Source: Gamarada debralockiae (lineage: Eukaryota > Ascomycota > Leotiomycetes > Helotiales > Hyphodiscaceae). From it: a stretch of 64,000 nt of DNA. Both the position numbers and the translations under genes were made by a program. Of this stretch, positions 43,474 to 55,112 are shown piece by piece; position 1 is the stretch's first letter; each line of letters starts with the position of its first letter. The notes beneath the pieces are model-generated. The model searched no databases. It was not told the origin of the DNA and worked only from the letters and a program-made list of their open reading frames with translations. Where the stretch lies: positions 1 through 64,000 of the forward strand of contig NXFV01001780.1 of NCBI GenBank assembly GCA_002803225.1. The letters run 5' to 3'.

Positions 43474-44214
43474 TTACGAACCTCGAACCAACCTCTGCTG
43501 GATCGCCTGTCTAATCTTCGCGAGTGCCTCCTCTTCAACATGTTCGATTGAACCGCTGACATCCACGCTAATGACGTCGGTCTCATCTGCTCCAGGTTTT
43601 TCCAACGCCTCGAATTGACTGTGAACCATATTCGCGCCCATGTAGTGACCGCGTCTACTAGCAACTCGCTTCAACAGGACCTCCTCCGTAGCATGTAGGT
43701 AGATGAAGTGAACGAGAACGTCGTGGGAGTAGTAGGGAGCTACGCGGATGACGTCACGGTACTTGCGCTTGAGGGCAGAGCAGGTGAGGACGACGCCTTT
43801 ATCGCCAGAGGAGAGTCGGCGGATGGCTTCTTCGCGAAGTTGAGTGAGCCAGTCCCAGCGGTCGGCATCGGTGAGGGGAATGCCTTGGGCCATCTTGTCG
43901 ACGTTGGCTTTGGGGTGGTACTGGGAGGCAAGTTAGTACATATGAATGAGGTAATCGTGAAGGTGACTTACCTCATCGCCTTCAATGTAGGGAAGATTCA
44001 TGGCTTTGGCAATGAATTGGGCGACAGTGCTCTTTCCACATCCTGCAGGGCCGGTGATTAACCAGATGTGATGGTACTCGGTCTTTGGTTGACCTCCGCT
44101 GTTCGAGGTGCCGTTCGACATTGTGTTGGATGAGGAGGGTGAGAGCGGGAGGTGATCTGATGTAGCGGGAGTTGATTGACCCACCAGCGGTCGATTGTCG
44201 TAGGATAACATCAT
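43474..44214 (-). CDS. Gluconokinase
   Basis: Two exons, 44214-43972 and 43920-43474, with a 51-bp intron (GTAAGT, TACTAAC, CAG) encode 229 residues. The P-loop is LITGPAGCGKSTVAQFIA. The join yields PYIEGDEYHPKANVDKM, the family's substrate-binding segment. LTDADRWDWLTQLREEA, VVLTCSALKRKYRDVIR and HFIYLHATEEVLLKRVASR complete the GntK pattern, ending with GHYMGANMVHSQFEALEKP. Role: ATP-dependent phosphorylation of D-gluconate to 6-phosphogluconate, feeding the pentose phosphate pathway, in the cytosol. About 40 residues precede the kinase core, Ser/Asn-rich and probably disordered; translation could instead start at an internal Met (MSNGTSNSGG). Confidence 0.93.
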
Positions 44215-46575
44215 TGTGAATAGTTTGTTGAGGCTTTTGTTCGACGTGAAGTAGTTGGAATCAAAGGAGAAATGGGCACGCGACAGAAGTCAAGTCTGGG
44301 TCAGTGTGCAGGACAAAGGGTGGATAAAGCAAATAGCAAATGAACGTAGCAGTGTGTTTTGCTGCGTGGTCAAAGGGAATGTGGTTCCTTTGTTCTGAGT
44401 AGGAGATGAGGCAATTAATGAAAACTCACGATGTGGCGGGTAGCGGCGTCTTTATGGGTATGGGGGGGCCAAGGATGTGTTTCTTTAAGCCAAACATGAC
44501 CGCTCTGCTGAGAGGCAGCCGTCGTAGTGCCCCACACATACTGACTACCTTGACCTACTAGCCATTAGTGTTCCTGGATGGAGAAAGAAGCCACTTGAGT
44601 CTTTTTTACACGATCTGAGAAAACCTGCTTCGGTTATTGGTGACCACATCACCGTTTTGGGTAGTCCGGAAGGTGGATGAGGAGAAAGGAGGGGCTTAGC
44701 CTAGAATCGCGGAAATGGAAATGGGAAAGCGAAAAGACGGACAAGGGCCAGACAAGGAATCGGAATCGACGGGGATGGGATGGGGTGATGTGGATTGAGC
44801 GGTGGGAGAGTGGTGACAGAGGAGTTTGACGTATTTGGAGGCGTGAAGGCGGCCCGAGAGTGCGAGAAAGAAAGACTCGGTGATCCAGGGATGTGCATAT
44901 TTCGATCGTGGAAAAGCTGCATTGAGCGAACCATAATTCTCCGCTGTTGATTTCGATGTCCAGGAACAAATCGAGATTTTCAACCCATTTTTCCTGTCTT
45001 ACTATTCGTCCAAATCGACTGTTACTCTCCTGTATGCTGCGGAATTTGTGCGTGGGATGCATGAACAATACTGGAATTGCCTTCCACATCGGAGCTGTTT
45101 CTATGAAATCAAGGGTATTTGCAGCAGTCGCTCAATTCTTTGAAAACGTCATTGTTTCGCGTCAAATTTGCTACTGTAAAGACCCGATAAGTTTCCTCAG
45201 GTCAGCTGCTGGCTGTTTTCAGACATCATGAGTCTCATCTCGAACCTTCCCCCAACGTCTTTGCCCACCCAAAGCCGTGGTTCTGCTTGACTAAGTGGCG
45301 TCCCTCGTCCGATCGGGGGTCTACTGCATTTCCAGGGTGCCATGCTGTGGCTTTGCGCCGCGCCTTGAGGTACGGCGTGGGCTAGAACCAGCTGAGCCTG
45401 TGGGTGGGACGGTGACGGCTATTGAGCGTGGGGGTCAAAGTAAAGCCGTATGGAGGGGTAAACAAATCACGGCTCATGCAAATTCGTACAACTTCCTTAA
45501 AACTGACGTCCACTGAAAGGATTTTAGCATCAGGCTCGACTTCATCGGGCTGGAAGCCCGGGTTCTCTTTTTATTTGCTCTTTCAGCACGGCCTTTGAAG
45601 GTTAACGCTGTTTCTTGTACGGCACACCGCCCTTGTAAGCCTCGTATAGTGTAAGAAAACATCGCAGCTGACCTTCTTTTCACCTGTCAGCAACAAATCG
45701 GATCCTTCCAATCCCACTGCACAATATAGTGCGTGAGGCACAATAACCCCGCGGAAGGTGGCATAGGGAGGGCATGGAAATGAAATGCTGCAAGCGGTTT
45801 CTTGAGTGACCTATATTAGACCTTCTGCTAGTGTAAGGGGAACGAATCGAGCCTCACATTCGTCATTGCTTGCCCTATGCGAGGCACCTGCAGCTTTTCG
45901 GCCTGGAAGCATACGTGTTTTTTTTTGTGGAGAAGTGTCAGCAGAATGAGGGGAAGAACCTTGGAAAATATCTGTGAGCTCTGGCAGTAAATCCGATGGC
46001 CAGGAAACGCCCTCGGGCTCATTTGAATCGATTGATCGTGGAAGAGGAACCTTGTTTCCGTTTGGTCTTTCAAATTCAAAAGACCAATATGCGAGCTCTG
46101 GAACATGTTCGCTGAATGTACAGGATGTTCCTGATTTCATGGCTTCATGGCTGCAGTTTGTGCATTATGTGAACGAAGCGAGAGAGTAAGAAAAAGAAGG
46201 TAATTTTCTCCGAAGTCTAGCCAACTGTCCGAATTTGGAAATTCCCTAGCCTTCTCTGAAATTACTGGATTGGGGGTGTCCTTCATACTTGGCGTTTTTA
46301 GAGATGGACTTATGAATACATGGAGAAGTCACACAGCTCATGACTCCAGATCTAACTTTACCTGTCCAAAAAATTCAAACCGGGTAGATCAGGAACACAT
46401 CACGTGATTGTAACGGGCCTGAATGAGTTCGCCATCCCACTCTTCAGAGCGGGATGCGCAAACTGTGGGGTAAGCTGGCACCAGTAGCCAACTCTGTTCA
46501 AGACTTCCACCCATGAATCATGAATCCCATCTTTGACACTATTCACAAATATCCTCCTACCTCGTTTTGGTGTTT
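44215..46575. other. Long spacer without confident gene
   Basis: About 2.4 kb. Two minus-strand frames were considered: 45089-44649 (146 codons, low complexity) and 46140-45811 (109 codons, beginning MKSGTSCTFSEHVPELAYWS, of more protein-like composition). Neither has a family motif, so neither is called as a gene. The second could be a small hypothetical protein. Nothing else recognised. Confidence 0.45.
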
Positions 46576-47794
46576 ATGAAGAGATCTGTAGTTCGGTCGT
46601 TTCAAGTGCTCAATCATTCTTTTCCAACCTATAGAAATAGACTCTTGATTGGGGCTAGCAAAAGGTCTCTCGCCATGGCGTGCATGAAGGCAACAAATAG
46701 ATTAAAGGTGGCTTTTGACGAGGCGAAAGGTCCAGCCATGGGATGTTGGCAGATGATTCCTGGAGCGAACGTCTCAAGGACTTTGGCAAGGACTGGGGTT
46801 GACTGGGTGGTTGTGGACTGCGAACATGGCAATATGGATGGTAAGCTGAGGGGGGTCCTATTTCGTCATCACTTTTCTTGTTCTTGAACTCTCCTCTTGC
46901 TCGATGGCTGTTCTCTTTGCACCCCCAATGGGAGCCACTGGCTTTGACAGATGATCAATGTCTCGTCGTTGAGCACTCCAGACGCTCGGTGACCGAATCA
47001 GAACCAGATTCACGGGACTGGGAGCGGCTGATTAGGAGGGGACTTTCCCGATATTTTGATGTCGAGCTAACTTGGCATAGACGCTGCAATGCATGACGCA
47101 GTTCCCGCGATATCATCGTGTGGTATCAGTCCTATTGTGAGAATTCCTGACAACCAAGGGTTTTTGGTGAAGCGTGAGTATAAGAGCATCAGATCCTCGA
47201 ATAATTGCTGATAGACACTCTGCAGGAGCTTTGGACTCAGGAGCACATGGTATTATTGTCCCACTTCTGCATACTGTCGAAGATGCAAAGAAGCTCGTCT
47301 TGAGCGCGAAGTTCCCACCTCAAGGACAAAGGGGCTTCGGCTCTCCATTTCCAATGGAGAGGTTCCATCCGGACCTCGGAGCCAGCGATTATTTGCAACA
47401 AGCAAATGATGCCCTTCTGACAATGGTACAAATTGAGACCGAGGAAGCCCTCGAGCATGTGGATGCTATCGCCGCTGTCCCAGGAATTGATGTCCTATTT
47501 GTTGGGCCTTTTGACCTTGGCAACAACATCGGGCATCCAATTCTCGAGGGCAAGATGCATGATAATTTGCACGCTGCCATCGCCAAGATCTTGAAGGCTG
47601 CAAATGCTGCTGGAAAGAAAGCCGGTATATTCTGCACCTCTGGAGAGCAGGCAAAGGCGTATGCGGACCAAGGGTTTCACATGATAAGTGTCGCCACTGA
47701 CATGCATATTTTGCCCGCTGGAGTTATGCAGTCACTGAGCACGGCCAAGGGTTTAGGCCCAGCACCTAAGTTGACAGGCCCGTATGGGCAGTAG
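46576..47794 (+). CDS. HpcH/HpaI-family 2-oxo acid aldolase
   Basis: Three exons, 46576-46840, 47081-47173 and 47226-47794, give 308 residues. The first intron (240 bp, GTAAGC to a GAGCTAAC branch and TAG) is unusually long for this window. Joins create VVDCEHGNMDDAAMHDAVPA and GFLVKRALDSGAHGIIVPLL. Visible active-site elements are the DCEHG loop, the metal-binding Glu in MVQIETEEAL and Asp in FVGPFDLGNNIG, and the arginine region KFPPQGQRGFGSP. Family knowledge: divalent-metal pyruvate aldolases cleaving 2-keto-3-deoxy sugar acids or 4-hydroxy-2-oxo acids; the substrate here is unknown. The N-terminal 33 residues are basic and could be a mitochondrial signal. An alternative ATG at 46675 would give a cytosolic 275-residue form. 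Confidence 0.9.
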
Positions 47795-48258
47795 GGGGGA
47801 TTATGTAGTTGATATTGACAATTCGAATTAATTCTAAGGAAGACTGACCGCGTATCTATGGGCTTGCGTATCCTGTTGTTCTGCCGACATTCTGGGGCAT
47901 ACTTGGATGTCACTGGCCAGGTCCCAATGCTTGTGTTGCAACACTGGACGTATTTCCATGTGAGTATCGGTGTGATGCGCTCGTTCGAGAAGGAGCAATG
48001 CGATTGGGGGTGATCGAGTTGCCGCAGAGTCTGGTGTGCTGGTGGCTTCCCAGAACGGAAAGAAAGGGGAAGTGCCAACACTATAAACCTCCCACTTCGG
48101 ATTCGAAATTTCTCGCCCACGAAACTCTCTCCAAAATTCCACCATCACATCTCGGGCTCCAGGAAACCTGATCCCCCATACGCACAAAGGTACAGTATAT
48201 CTTGAGACATCAAGTACCTTTGTTCGTCATGATTCCAAATGAGAGGCGAGCAATATGA
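47795..48258. other. Spacer between convergent genes
   Basis: About 460 bp between the aldolase stop and the stop of the glutaredoxin-like gene on the other strand. Antisense open frames here have no motif. Nothing recognised. Confidence 0.5.
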
Positions 48259-48636
48259 TTAGGCGGATGCTTCTTTTTCCACTTCATCCATCTTCGCCTT
48301 CACTTGCTCAGCCGTAAATCTATGCATGAGCTTCTTCGCCTTAGATGCCAGTTCTGGAAACTCTTCATTGCCTTTCGAGCTACTGACATGAATCTATATA
48401 AAATTAGCTTTGAGTGCCATTTCTGGCATTCTGAGGCTTACCACTGGCGTATCAAACTCATATAATTCCTTCCAATTCTTTCCCTCTGAGGTCATAACAT
48501 CGATTTCTTTGTATACGAACGGCCGAGAGTCCCATACATTTGATAACGTCTGCTTAGCATTCGTACACAGAGAACAGTTAGCGCGAGTGAAAAACGTGAT
48601 GCGGCATGTTTGTAAAAGTCGGGTCGAGGGGTGCAT
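48259..48636 (-). CDS. Glutaredoxin-like (thioredoxin-fold) small protein
   Basis: Two exons, 48636-48442 and 48393-48259, with a 48-bp intron (GTAAGC donor, ATATAG acceptor) give 109 residues. The fold starts at CRITFFTRANCSLCTNAKQT, with a CxxC motif (CSLC) at the beginning of the first helix. VYKEIDVMTSEGKNWKELYE and FDTPVIHV follow; the conserved cis-proline is in TPV. The C-terminus is helical and charged (MHRFTAEQVKAKMDEVEKEA). It matches the DUF836 glutaredoxin-like family that includes yeast YDR286C. Role: probable thiol-disulfide exchange, partner unknown. The ATG at 48636 is the first in the frame. Confidence 0.88.
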
Positions 48637-48933
48637 ATTGAGAATGATCTCCAGTCTTAGATACAAAAGTATGTGATGAGATTAAGTACAGAGCCGCAAT
48701 ATGTTGTCCAATTGATTTCCATAAAATGCGTTGACGTGTGTAGTTCCAGAGCCCCCTGTCATGGAGGGGATTTTCCCTGCGAAAGCGGTCAGTCGCGGCA
48801 GATTTCTGTTTGAACTTCTGCTTGGTAGCTTCTAGAAAGCTAAGCCAACCAAACTATTCTCTGGACGAGAACTTCATGAATTACAACTGGAAAAGCTGAC
48901 CATTCTATCCTCCCCTACAACGGCCAGCTCAAA

Positions 48934-50024
48934 ATGGCCCAAAAATGTGTTCACCAGTCGTGCGGCAAGATGTACACGGACCCTGAGGAAGAATGCCACT
49001 ATCATCCTGGCCCTCCAATCTTCCATGAGGGGCAGAAGGGTAACTTCTGCCCTTTTCTATCATGATATTCATGACCTTGGCAAGTAGACACAAGCTAATA
49101 AAATCTCAATAGGCTGGAAGTGCTGCAAGCCCCGCGTCCTAACATTCGACGAATTCCTCGCCATTCCACCATGCACAACAGGCAAACACTCCACAACCGA
49201 CACCCCTCCAACAATCGAGAAGAAGCAAGTCGACCCCGCAGACACAGTCCCAGTCTACAAGCCAACAACACCTACCCCAGAAGCTTCTCGAGCTCCCATC
49301 TCCGCACCAGTACCTACCGCCACGCCCCCGCCTCCCCCGCCAGAGTCCGAAGATGACGATCCCAGCTTAGAGATTCCCAAGGGCAAGACTTGCAGACGGA
49401 GAGGCTGTGGTCAACAATACACAGGCGATAGAGAGAATGAGAAGTGTATTTACCATCCTGGCATGCCTATTTTCCACGAGGGTAGTAAAGGCTATACGTG
49501 TTGTAAGAGGAGAGTGCTGGAGTTTGATGAGTTTATGAGGATAGAGGGGTGCAAGACAAAGGATAGACATTTGTTTGTTGGAAGTGGCAAGAAGAAGGGT
49601 GGTAATGCGGGTGGAGAGGAGGCGTTGGAGACTGTAAGGTAAGTTGATGGCAGATGGAGACACCTTGTAGGATGGACCACAATTTATATTAACTATTCGC
49701 AGGCACGATTTCTACCAAACGCCAACAACAGTAATCGCTTCCTTTTTCCTCAAGAAAATCAACAAAGAAAACGCCAAAGTAGAATTCGCCCCGCTAGAAC
49801 TCCTGCTCGACCTCCCTACGTCCGATAGTCCTCCCAAGCGGTATAAAGCCGTCGTTCCACTATTCGGACCAATCGATACGGCGGCGTCAAAGTTCAAGAT
49901 CATGGGCACGAAGCTGGAGGTGACCTTGATGAAGGCTGATGGTGCTTCGTGGCCAGTCTTGAGGAGTGATGAGCAGAGAACGGGTGAAATCATCCAAGTT
50001 GGTAAAGCTGGACGAGCCCAGTAG
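48934..50024 (+). CDS. CHORD-CS domain protein (Hsp90 co-chaperone type)
   Basis: Three exons, 48934-49039, 49113-49632 and 49703-50024, encode 315 residues. Two CHORD zinc-binding domains are seen. The first begins CVHQSCGKMYTDPEEECHYH and, after the join, has GWKCCKPRVLTFDEFL. The second begins CRRRGCGQQYTGDRENEKC and has FHEGSKGYTCCKRRVLEFDE. A Pro-rich linker separates them. The third exon is a CS domain (HDFYQTPTTVIASFFLKKIN, then VEFAPLELLLDL). The donor at 49633 was chosen over the adjacent GTAAGT at 49638 because only it keeps the frame into the CS domain. Family role: CHORD-CS proteins such as plant Rar1 and animal CHORDC1/melusin bind Hsp90 and Sgt1 and help stabilise client proteins; in fungi they are linked to growth and stress. 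It looks intact. Confidence 0.92.
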
Positions 50025-50205
50025 TGAAGATGTATGTATATGAGCGCCATGAGACGCAGATGATAGAGCATTCTGGTAGCCAATGATACACTATGAACCT
50101 TCAACACGCTAAATTATTCACTGAATTTTGAACACCTTAATCCTGGTGCTAAGATGAGATGAGCTTACAATAGTTCATTCATGAAATTTGAGCCTCGTTT
50201 TTCGT

Positions 50206-51693
50206 TCAGGTGTGTGGCATCGGAGGTGTAAGTCCAGATGGGGTAGTTGGCCCGCTGGAACCAGTGTTGGAAGTACCGCGAAGTGTCACTTCAGAGGCAG
50301 GGCTTTGCAGCTGGACAGATGAGGCTATTGCCAGTTTGCCAGTGGCTCCACCGTGTTTGTCCACGGAACTAGCTTGGAATCCAGAAAGCTGTTGCCATTC
50401 GTCACCGTGAAACTGAACGATCATCGAACCGTCCTTCGCAACTCCGTGCAAGATGCCCGCTGAAGGAAAGAGGTCCGGCAGTTCGGCTCTGTTTGGAATC
50501 TGATTAGCGAAAGGGCTAGAATTGTCGGGCTGGGAGGTACTTACTCTATCTCTTCTTGCTCTGCGCCAGTGAATGACGCCCACTTCTTTCGAATCCACGT
50601 GCCCACTATCCAAGCCACGGCAGTGATATCCAATATCGGTGTGCCTAAAGCTACATTCCAAGGGGGTGTACTGTGTTCTCCCAAACATGCCCATTGGTGA
50701 ACGGTGACTCGATAATGGCAATGAAGGATCCAACTTGGGTAAGGGTCTACAAACCCAATAGAACCAGATGACTTTATGTTGCTTACAGTAATTGAGTGCG
50801 CAACCAGCAAGAGCTTCCATAACCACGCACAAAGCTCCTCCAACGAAACAAGCGGTGGTGACAATAACCGCTTTTACCCGTTGGTGTCGGTGTTTAACTT
50901 TCAACTTCTCTGCCTTTGTTGGGATGACACCGATCATATCTAGTGTTGTTAGCTTTGAACTTCGAAAAGATGTTGTTGGGTACGTGAGGAGGAGAACATA
51001 CAAGTATAGTTGTTCGGACTTGGCGTGAGAGTCGCCTGCCGCAATTAGAAGCGCAAACACAACTACAAACAGACTCCAAAAGATACCCTCAAGGCCTATC
51101 CTAGAAAGGTGTGTCGTGAATGTGCCATATTTCTTGAAATCCATTTGTTGCTTCTGTACCGCGGCCTCCTTGGTGGCAGTGAGTATAAGCTCCTTTATCT
51201 CGGTCATGTTCAACCCCATTATCTTCGGTACGTAGCTATTGTTGACCATTTTGGTCCTGGAGGTGGCCTCGAGGATAGTGGACTTATGAAGAATTCAAGG
51301 CTTGTAGTCCCAAATTTCTGTGCTGAATACTGCTGAATATCTGATCTTCCAAGACTCGAAAGGCGACCTCGAAAACGAATGTATGTTGATGTAACGAATG
51401 TTGGTATTGAAACCGGCCAAGTCGACTTTTTGCTGGGTCAGCGAGTATTCGATAGTAAAGGATGCTCCGTCATCTGGATATCGAGATCGTGTCGATGTCC
51501 CTTGAGGCAAGGGTGGGAAGAAAAGAATGTGGGAAATGGAAATGTTGTACTGAAAGAAGACAAATTTCTGGTATGACCTGGATGACTTTGATGGCTCACT
51601 CCTTGCGAGACTACCATCAATAGAAGGCATGAATATCTTAAAATTTGGGACTGATTGTTGACTACCGATTGCAAGGTAAGAAAAGGCCTTCAT
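50206..51693 (-). CDS. Fungal multi-pass membrane protein, unknown function, with in-frame stop
   Basis: I do not recognise the family. The frame from the ATG at 51693 runs to a TGA at 51297-51295 and resumes in the same frame. Either a 48-nt intron (GTATTC to CATAAG) removes the stop or the gene is interrupted. The N-terminal part looks extracytoplasmic (ISISHILFFPPLPQG, FTIEYSLTQQKVDLAGFNTN). The downstream part has hydrophobic segments GIFWSLFVVVFALLIAAGD, AVIVTTACFVGGALCVVM and LDITAVAWIVGTWI. Two introns, 50786-50747 (40 nt) and 50544-50489 (56 nt), restore frame. Around 51000-50950 there are intron-like signals (GTATGT, GCTAAC, TAG), but splicing there would shift the frame. The C-terminal 100 residues are hydrophilic, Ser/Thr/Pro-rich and presumably cytosolic. 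Gene status is uncertain. Confidence 0.6.
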
Positions 51694-51866
51694 ATGATTC
51701 ATTCAACTCTCGTTATCAGCTTGAAGGATCTGGTTAAAATTGGACTGCTCTTCGAAAAGTCAAAGTCGCCGGGCGAGTTTGGTTGATTGATATCTTACAC
51801 CCCAAGATTGATAGGAGAGCTGGCACCTTGATGGATGGCAACAACTCTAACCTTGTGAGGTTGAAA

Positions 51867-53294
51867 TTACTCCATTCCCTCCATAAGCTCCACACGGTCG
51901 AGTATCATCCCTCTTCTACCAATCCACTCTCGTAACGCATCCCAATCTTCACCCTCTTCTTCGCCTCTTCTCCAAGTCTCGCGGAAGCCCCAAGAGCCGG
52001 CTATCTTATCAATCGCCGCCCGCTCATCCTCCCGGATCCATCGATCTCTTAGCGGCATTCCCTGAGCCCAGGTCACGCGATCCATCTGGTCATTCGCTGT
52101 CGTTACAGCCACAACACCAATTGTTGCGGTAAAACCGACATAAGCTAGAATACCAGCAAATGCAACGTTGGTGGCCATGGCAGAATCCATAGTTGTTTGA
52201 AGATCAGCAAACTGGGAGGCAATGACGTATGCGGCTACAGGGGCAGCCGTTAGAGCTGTAGCTGGAAGGAGACCTTGCCGAACAAACTTAGCTCGGAGGA
52301 ATGCTGGTCTGGTGTAAGTCGAATCGATAATATCCATGGCGACGACTAGCTGTTTGGCATCTATAGCCGTCTGTAATGCCCGGTTCGCTGTAGTAACGGG
52401 AACTGCATTGGCTACTTTATTTGGGTTTTGTTTTTTGTATTTAACGGGGGAGGATCCTTCCACAGGTAGTGGTTTGCTGGCGTACATATTGAAGACTTCG
52501 GGGAAGGTTTCCGGCTTTCCCAGACTTGACTGAATGCTAATGTACACTTCTAAAACCTTTGGCGTAATAAAAACAGTTGGATGTTTGAGAACGGAGAATG
52601 CTATGTTCGACAACTCATCTGCCATCCGCTGAGCAGGAGGAGGAAGCTTGTGAACGGGGATCTTTTTCATTTTCGAGGAATCATCGAGGGAAAGTAGAGC
52701 GGACGCGGCACCATCATTGCGTTCGAAAGACGGCGAAGATGAATCGGAGACGAGATTTGCTGCAAGGTAACTGCACTCCTTTAAAGCAATGACCGTTTCT
52801 CTCTCGGAAGGCGCCCTATCGGGGGATAATAACTTGTCGCACGTCGCTTTGACTTCTTGTAATTCCTTCTCGAGTACGGCTTGGGGAACATGTTTGGGTA
52901 TGTGATGGCCCCTGGAAGCATCTGAACGTCGAGCAAATATCTTAGCAGGAGGCGCGGCTACCGCTGGAGAATTGGAAACAGGAGACTTTTGGGCATGCCT
53001 TCTTATTGTGGTGGAGAAGGCACGGGTGTTGAAGCGCTGTCGAGGTTGATATGCTTGGATTGGGACAGAGGTTCTGGTTATGAAATCGCAGAGCTGGCAG
53101 ACATCCTTCTGCGGTCGTAGAACACGTCTTGACATCGTGCGAAAGGACTCGAAGCTTTGTTGACGTTCAATGGCTCTTTGCTCATTCGGGTTGTCGTTGA
53201 AGTTGAGGATCAACGCAGTTGTGGCTGCACGCTGACTAAATTTCGAGGCTGACCGCGCCACAAACGTGACGAGCAATTGCGACGCAACTTTCAA
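51867..53294 (-). CDS. Predicted mitochondrial membrane protein, unknown function
   Basis: Intronless frame of 475 residues. The ATG at 53294 is the first, but an internal one at 53135 starts a better targeting sequence (MSRRVLRPQKDV, then RFNTRAFSTTIRRHAQKS), so the first 53 residues may be untranslated. A charged helical region (VLEKELQEVKATCDKLLSPD) is followed by PPPAQRMADELSNIAFSVLK and a segment that resembles helical-repeat proteins. Near the C-terminus are two hydrophobic helices (LPATALTAAPVAAYVIASQF and VAFAGILAYVGFTATIGVVA), then a conserved-looking acidic/Trp-rich tail (GSWGFRETWRRGEEEGEDW). I infer a mitochondrial inner-membrane protein, possibly one with a role in organelle gene expression, but no function can be assigned. 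It is divergent from the verprolin gene. Confidence 0.75.
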   Translation of the reverse strand: MKVASQLLVTFVARSASKFSQRAATTALILNFNDNPNEQRAIERQQSFESFRTMSRRVLRPQKDVCQLCDFITRTSVPIQAYQPRQRFNTRAFSTTIRRHAQKSPVSNSPAVAAPPAKIFARRSDASRGHHIPKHVPQAVLEKELQEVKATCDKLLSPDRAPSERETVIALKECSYLAANLVSDSSSPSFERNDGAASALLSLDDSSKMKKIPVHKLPPPAQRMADELSNIAFSVLKHPTVFITPKVLEVYISIQSSLGKPETFPEVFNMYASKPLPVEGSSPVKYKKQNPNKVANAVPVTTANRALQTAIDAKQLVVAMDIIDSTYTRPAFLRAKFVRQGLLPATALTAAPVAAYVIASQFADLQTTMDSAMATNVAFAGILAYVGFTATIGVVAVTTANDQMDRVTWAQGMPLRDRWIREDERAAIDKIAGSWGFRETWRRGEEEGEDWDALREWIGRRGMILDRVELMEGME

Positions 53295-53480
53295 AGATTC
53301 CAGGCATCTCTATCCAGACAGAAAACACAGTCAAACCCATGGTCCACTGCTTGTACTGCGACTCTACTGAATCGACTGTGTATATTGCTTTCATGCCTCA
53401 ATAATACCCACATCCAAACTCGCCCTCTCTGCGACCTCGTTCTATCCATCTGACCAACTACCTCTACCCACGACACAATC
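53295..53480. promoter_or_regulatory. Bidirectional promoter region, mitochondrial protein / verprolin
   Basis: 186 bp between divergent start codons, or about 345 bp if the internal ATG at 53135 is used. C/T-rich leader before the verprolin ATG. No specific site identified. Confidence 0.45.
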
Positions 53481-55112
53481 ATGCCGCCTCCACCGCCTCC
53501 TCCCCCGCCGCCTCCGCCAGGTAAATACAATTTTCTTCATTCTGTCGAATCTGCGAGCTGTGAATGGATCGTTGTGGAGCTTGGAGCAGAGACGGAATCA
53601 CAGTCATCTCTTATGGCACATCCCTTTTCATGAGACACTCTTATACTGACTCGATGCTTCTTAGGCATGGGAGGACCTCCTCCGCCTCCTCCTCCACCAG
53701 GCAACTTACCATCGCGGCCGCCTCCAGGAGCTTCTTCCAATAGGGTTAGCCCCCCTTCCGTCATAGCTATGCCCAGATTCACTCCTGGACCTACAGCAAG
53801 TCTCTTCTTTATGCTAACGTTTTTCTAGGGTGCCCTCCTTAGCGATATCACGAAAGGAAAGCAACTCAAGAAAGCAGTCACAAACGATCGATCGGCGCCG
53901 GTAATAGGGAAAACATCTGGGGGATCTGGCCCATCACCATTAGGAGGAGCTCCAGCTGTGCCAGGAGCACCAAGACCACCCGGAGGACTTGCGCCCCCTG
54001 TCCCAGGAAACAGGGCACGGAGTAATAGCGACCAGAGCAGCAGAGATAGTGGGGGCGCAACTGGTACGGAGCAACCACCACAATTAGCTGGTTTGTTTGC
54101 TGGAGGGATGCCAAAATTGAAGAAGCGCGGGGGAGGTGTTGATACAGGAGGTGAGTTTCAAAGTCCCATCAGTATACTTTAGTCTAACGTCTATTCAGCA
54201 AACCGAGATTCATCATACACATCAGATCCAGAGTCGTCACAAAGCTCTGCGCCCAAACCACCAACAATGGCAGCCCCAAAACCACCAACAGGTGCAGCTC
54301 CAAGCTTACCAGGAAATAGACCTGGAGCCCATAGTTCGGCGACCACATCAGCATTCGTTCCCTCGATTGCAAATTTAAGAAAGACTGGCGCCAATGCGGA
54401 TCGACCTATGTCGTCGGCTTCTTTGAAAGGTCCCCCGCCGCCAATTGGCAAGAAACCACCTCCACCCCCTGGAAGTCGAAAACCATCCGTTCCCGCATCT
54501 CAAGCACCTTCTCCGCCCTCCGCAGCGCCAAGACCACCTCCTCTACCGCAAACGTCTGCCCCTAGACCTCAATCTTCTGCGCCTTCGATACCAGCACCTC
54601 AAGCACCACCACCCCCTCCATCTTCTGCTCCACCACCTCCCCGATCGCAAGCGCCGCCAGCTCCCCAAATGTCTCCACCCTCTACGAATGGTGGCGGCCA
54701 AAGTCTCGCAATGCAAGCAGCAATACGGGCGGCAGGGCAGGCGTCACCAGCTGCCGCTCCTCCTCCACCACCTCCCATGAATGGCCCTTCTTCATCACAC
54801 CGTGCTCCTTCTCCTCCATCAGCTCCGCCATCAGCACCACCACCGCCAGTTTCCAGGACACAAACTCAGCAACCTGTGAGATCAATGATGGATCCTAGCT
54901 CTTACACGTTATCTTCAAATGGAGGGTTACCGAAAAATCCTAGTCCTAACAGGAACTCGAATCCATCAGGGAGGACAGTGATCAACGATCCAAGATGGAA
55001 GTTTCAGGACGAATCAGTCTTTCCTCCAACAAGAGAATTCCGGCCAGGGCCAAAGAAATATCGTGCCGGCCGTGGCAGCAGTGTGCCTTTGGATTTGAGC
55101 ACTTTGCATTGA
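53481..55112 (+). CDS. VRP1: Verprolin / WIP-family actin-regulating protein
   Basis: Four exons, 53481-53520, 53665-53744, 53829-54150 and 54199-55112, encode 451 residues. The N-terminus is a polyproline run (after Met, Pro12) that continues after the first intron as GPPPPPPPPG, a profilin-binding pattern. A WH2 actin-binding motif follows: GALLSDITKGKQLKKAVTND. The centre is a long Pro/Ser/Ala-rich region with many PPPP and SRPPPP-like SH3 ligands. The C-terminus carries the WASP-binding segment, including GRTVINDPRWKFQDESVFPP and a basic end KKYRAGRGSS. Role: binds actin and Las17/WASP to promote Arp2/3-dependent actin patches in endocytosis and polarised growth. Antisense Gly-rich open frames are shadows of the proline codons. 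Confidence 0.92.

Noticed and set aside
44649..45089. 146-codon minus-strand frame
   Set aside because: Low-complexity Ser/Phe/His composition from pyrimidine-rich DNA; no family features.
45811..46140. 109-codon minus-strand frame with protein-like composition
   Set aside because: Mentioned in the spacer entry, but without motif, neighbours or intron evidence it is not enough for a gene call.
54191..54885. Gly-rich minus-strand frames opposite verprolin
   Set aside because: Antisense shadows of proline codons in the verprolin exon.
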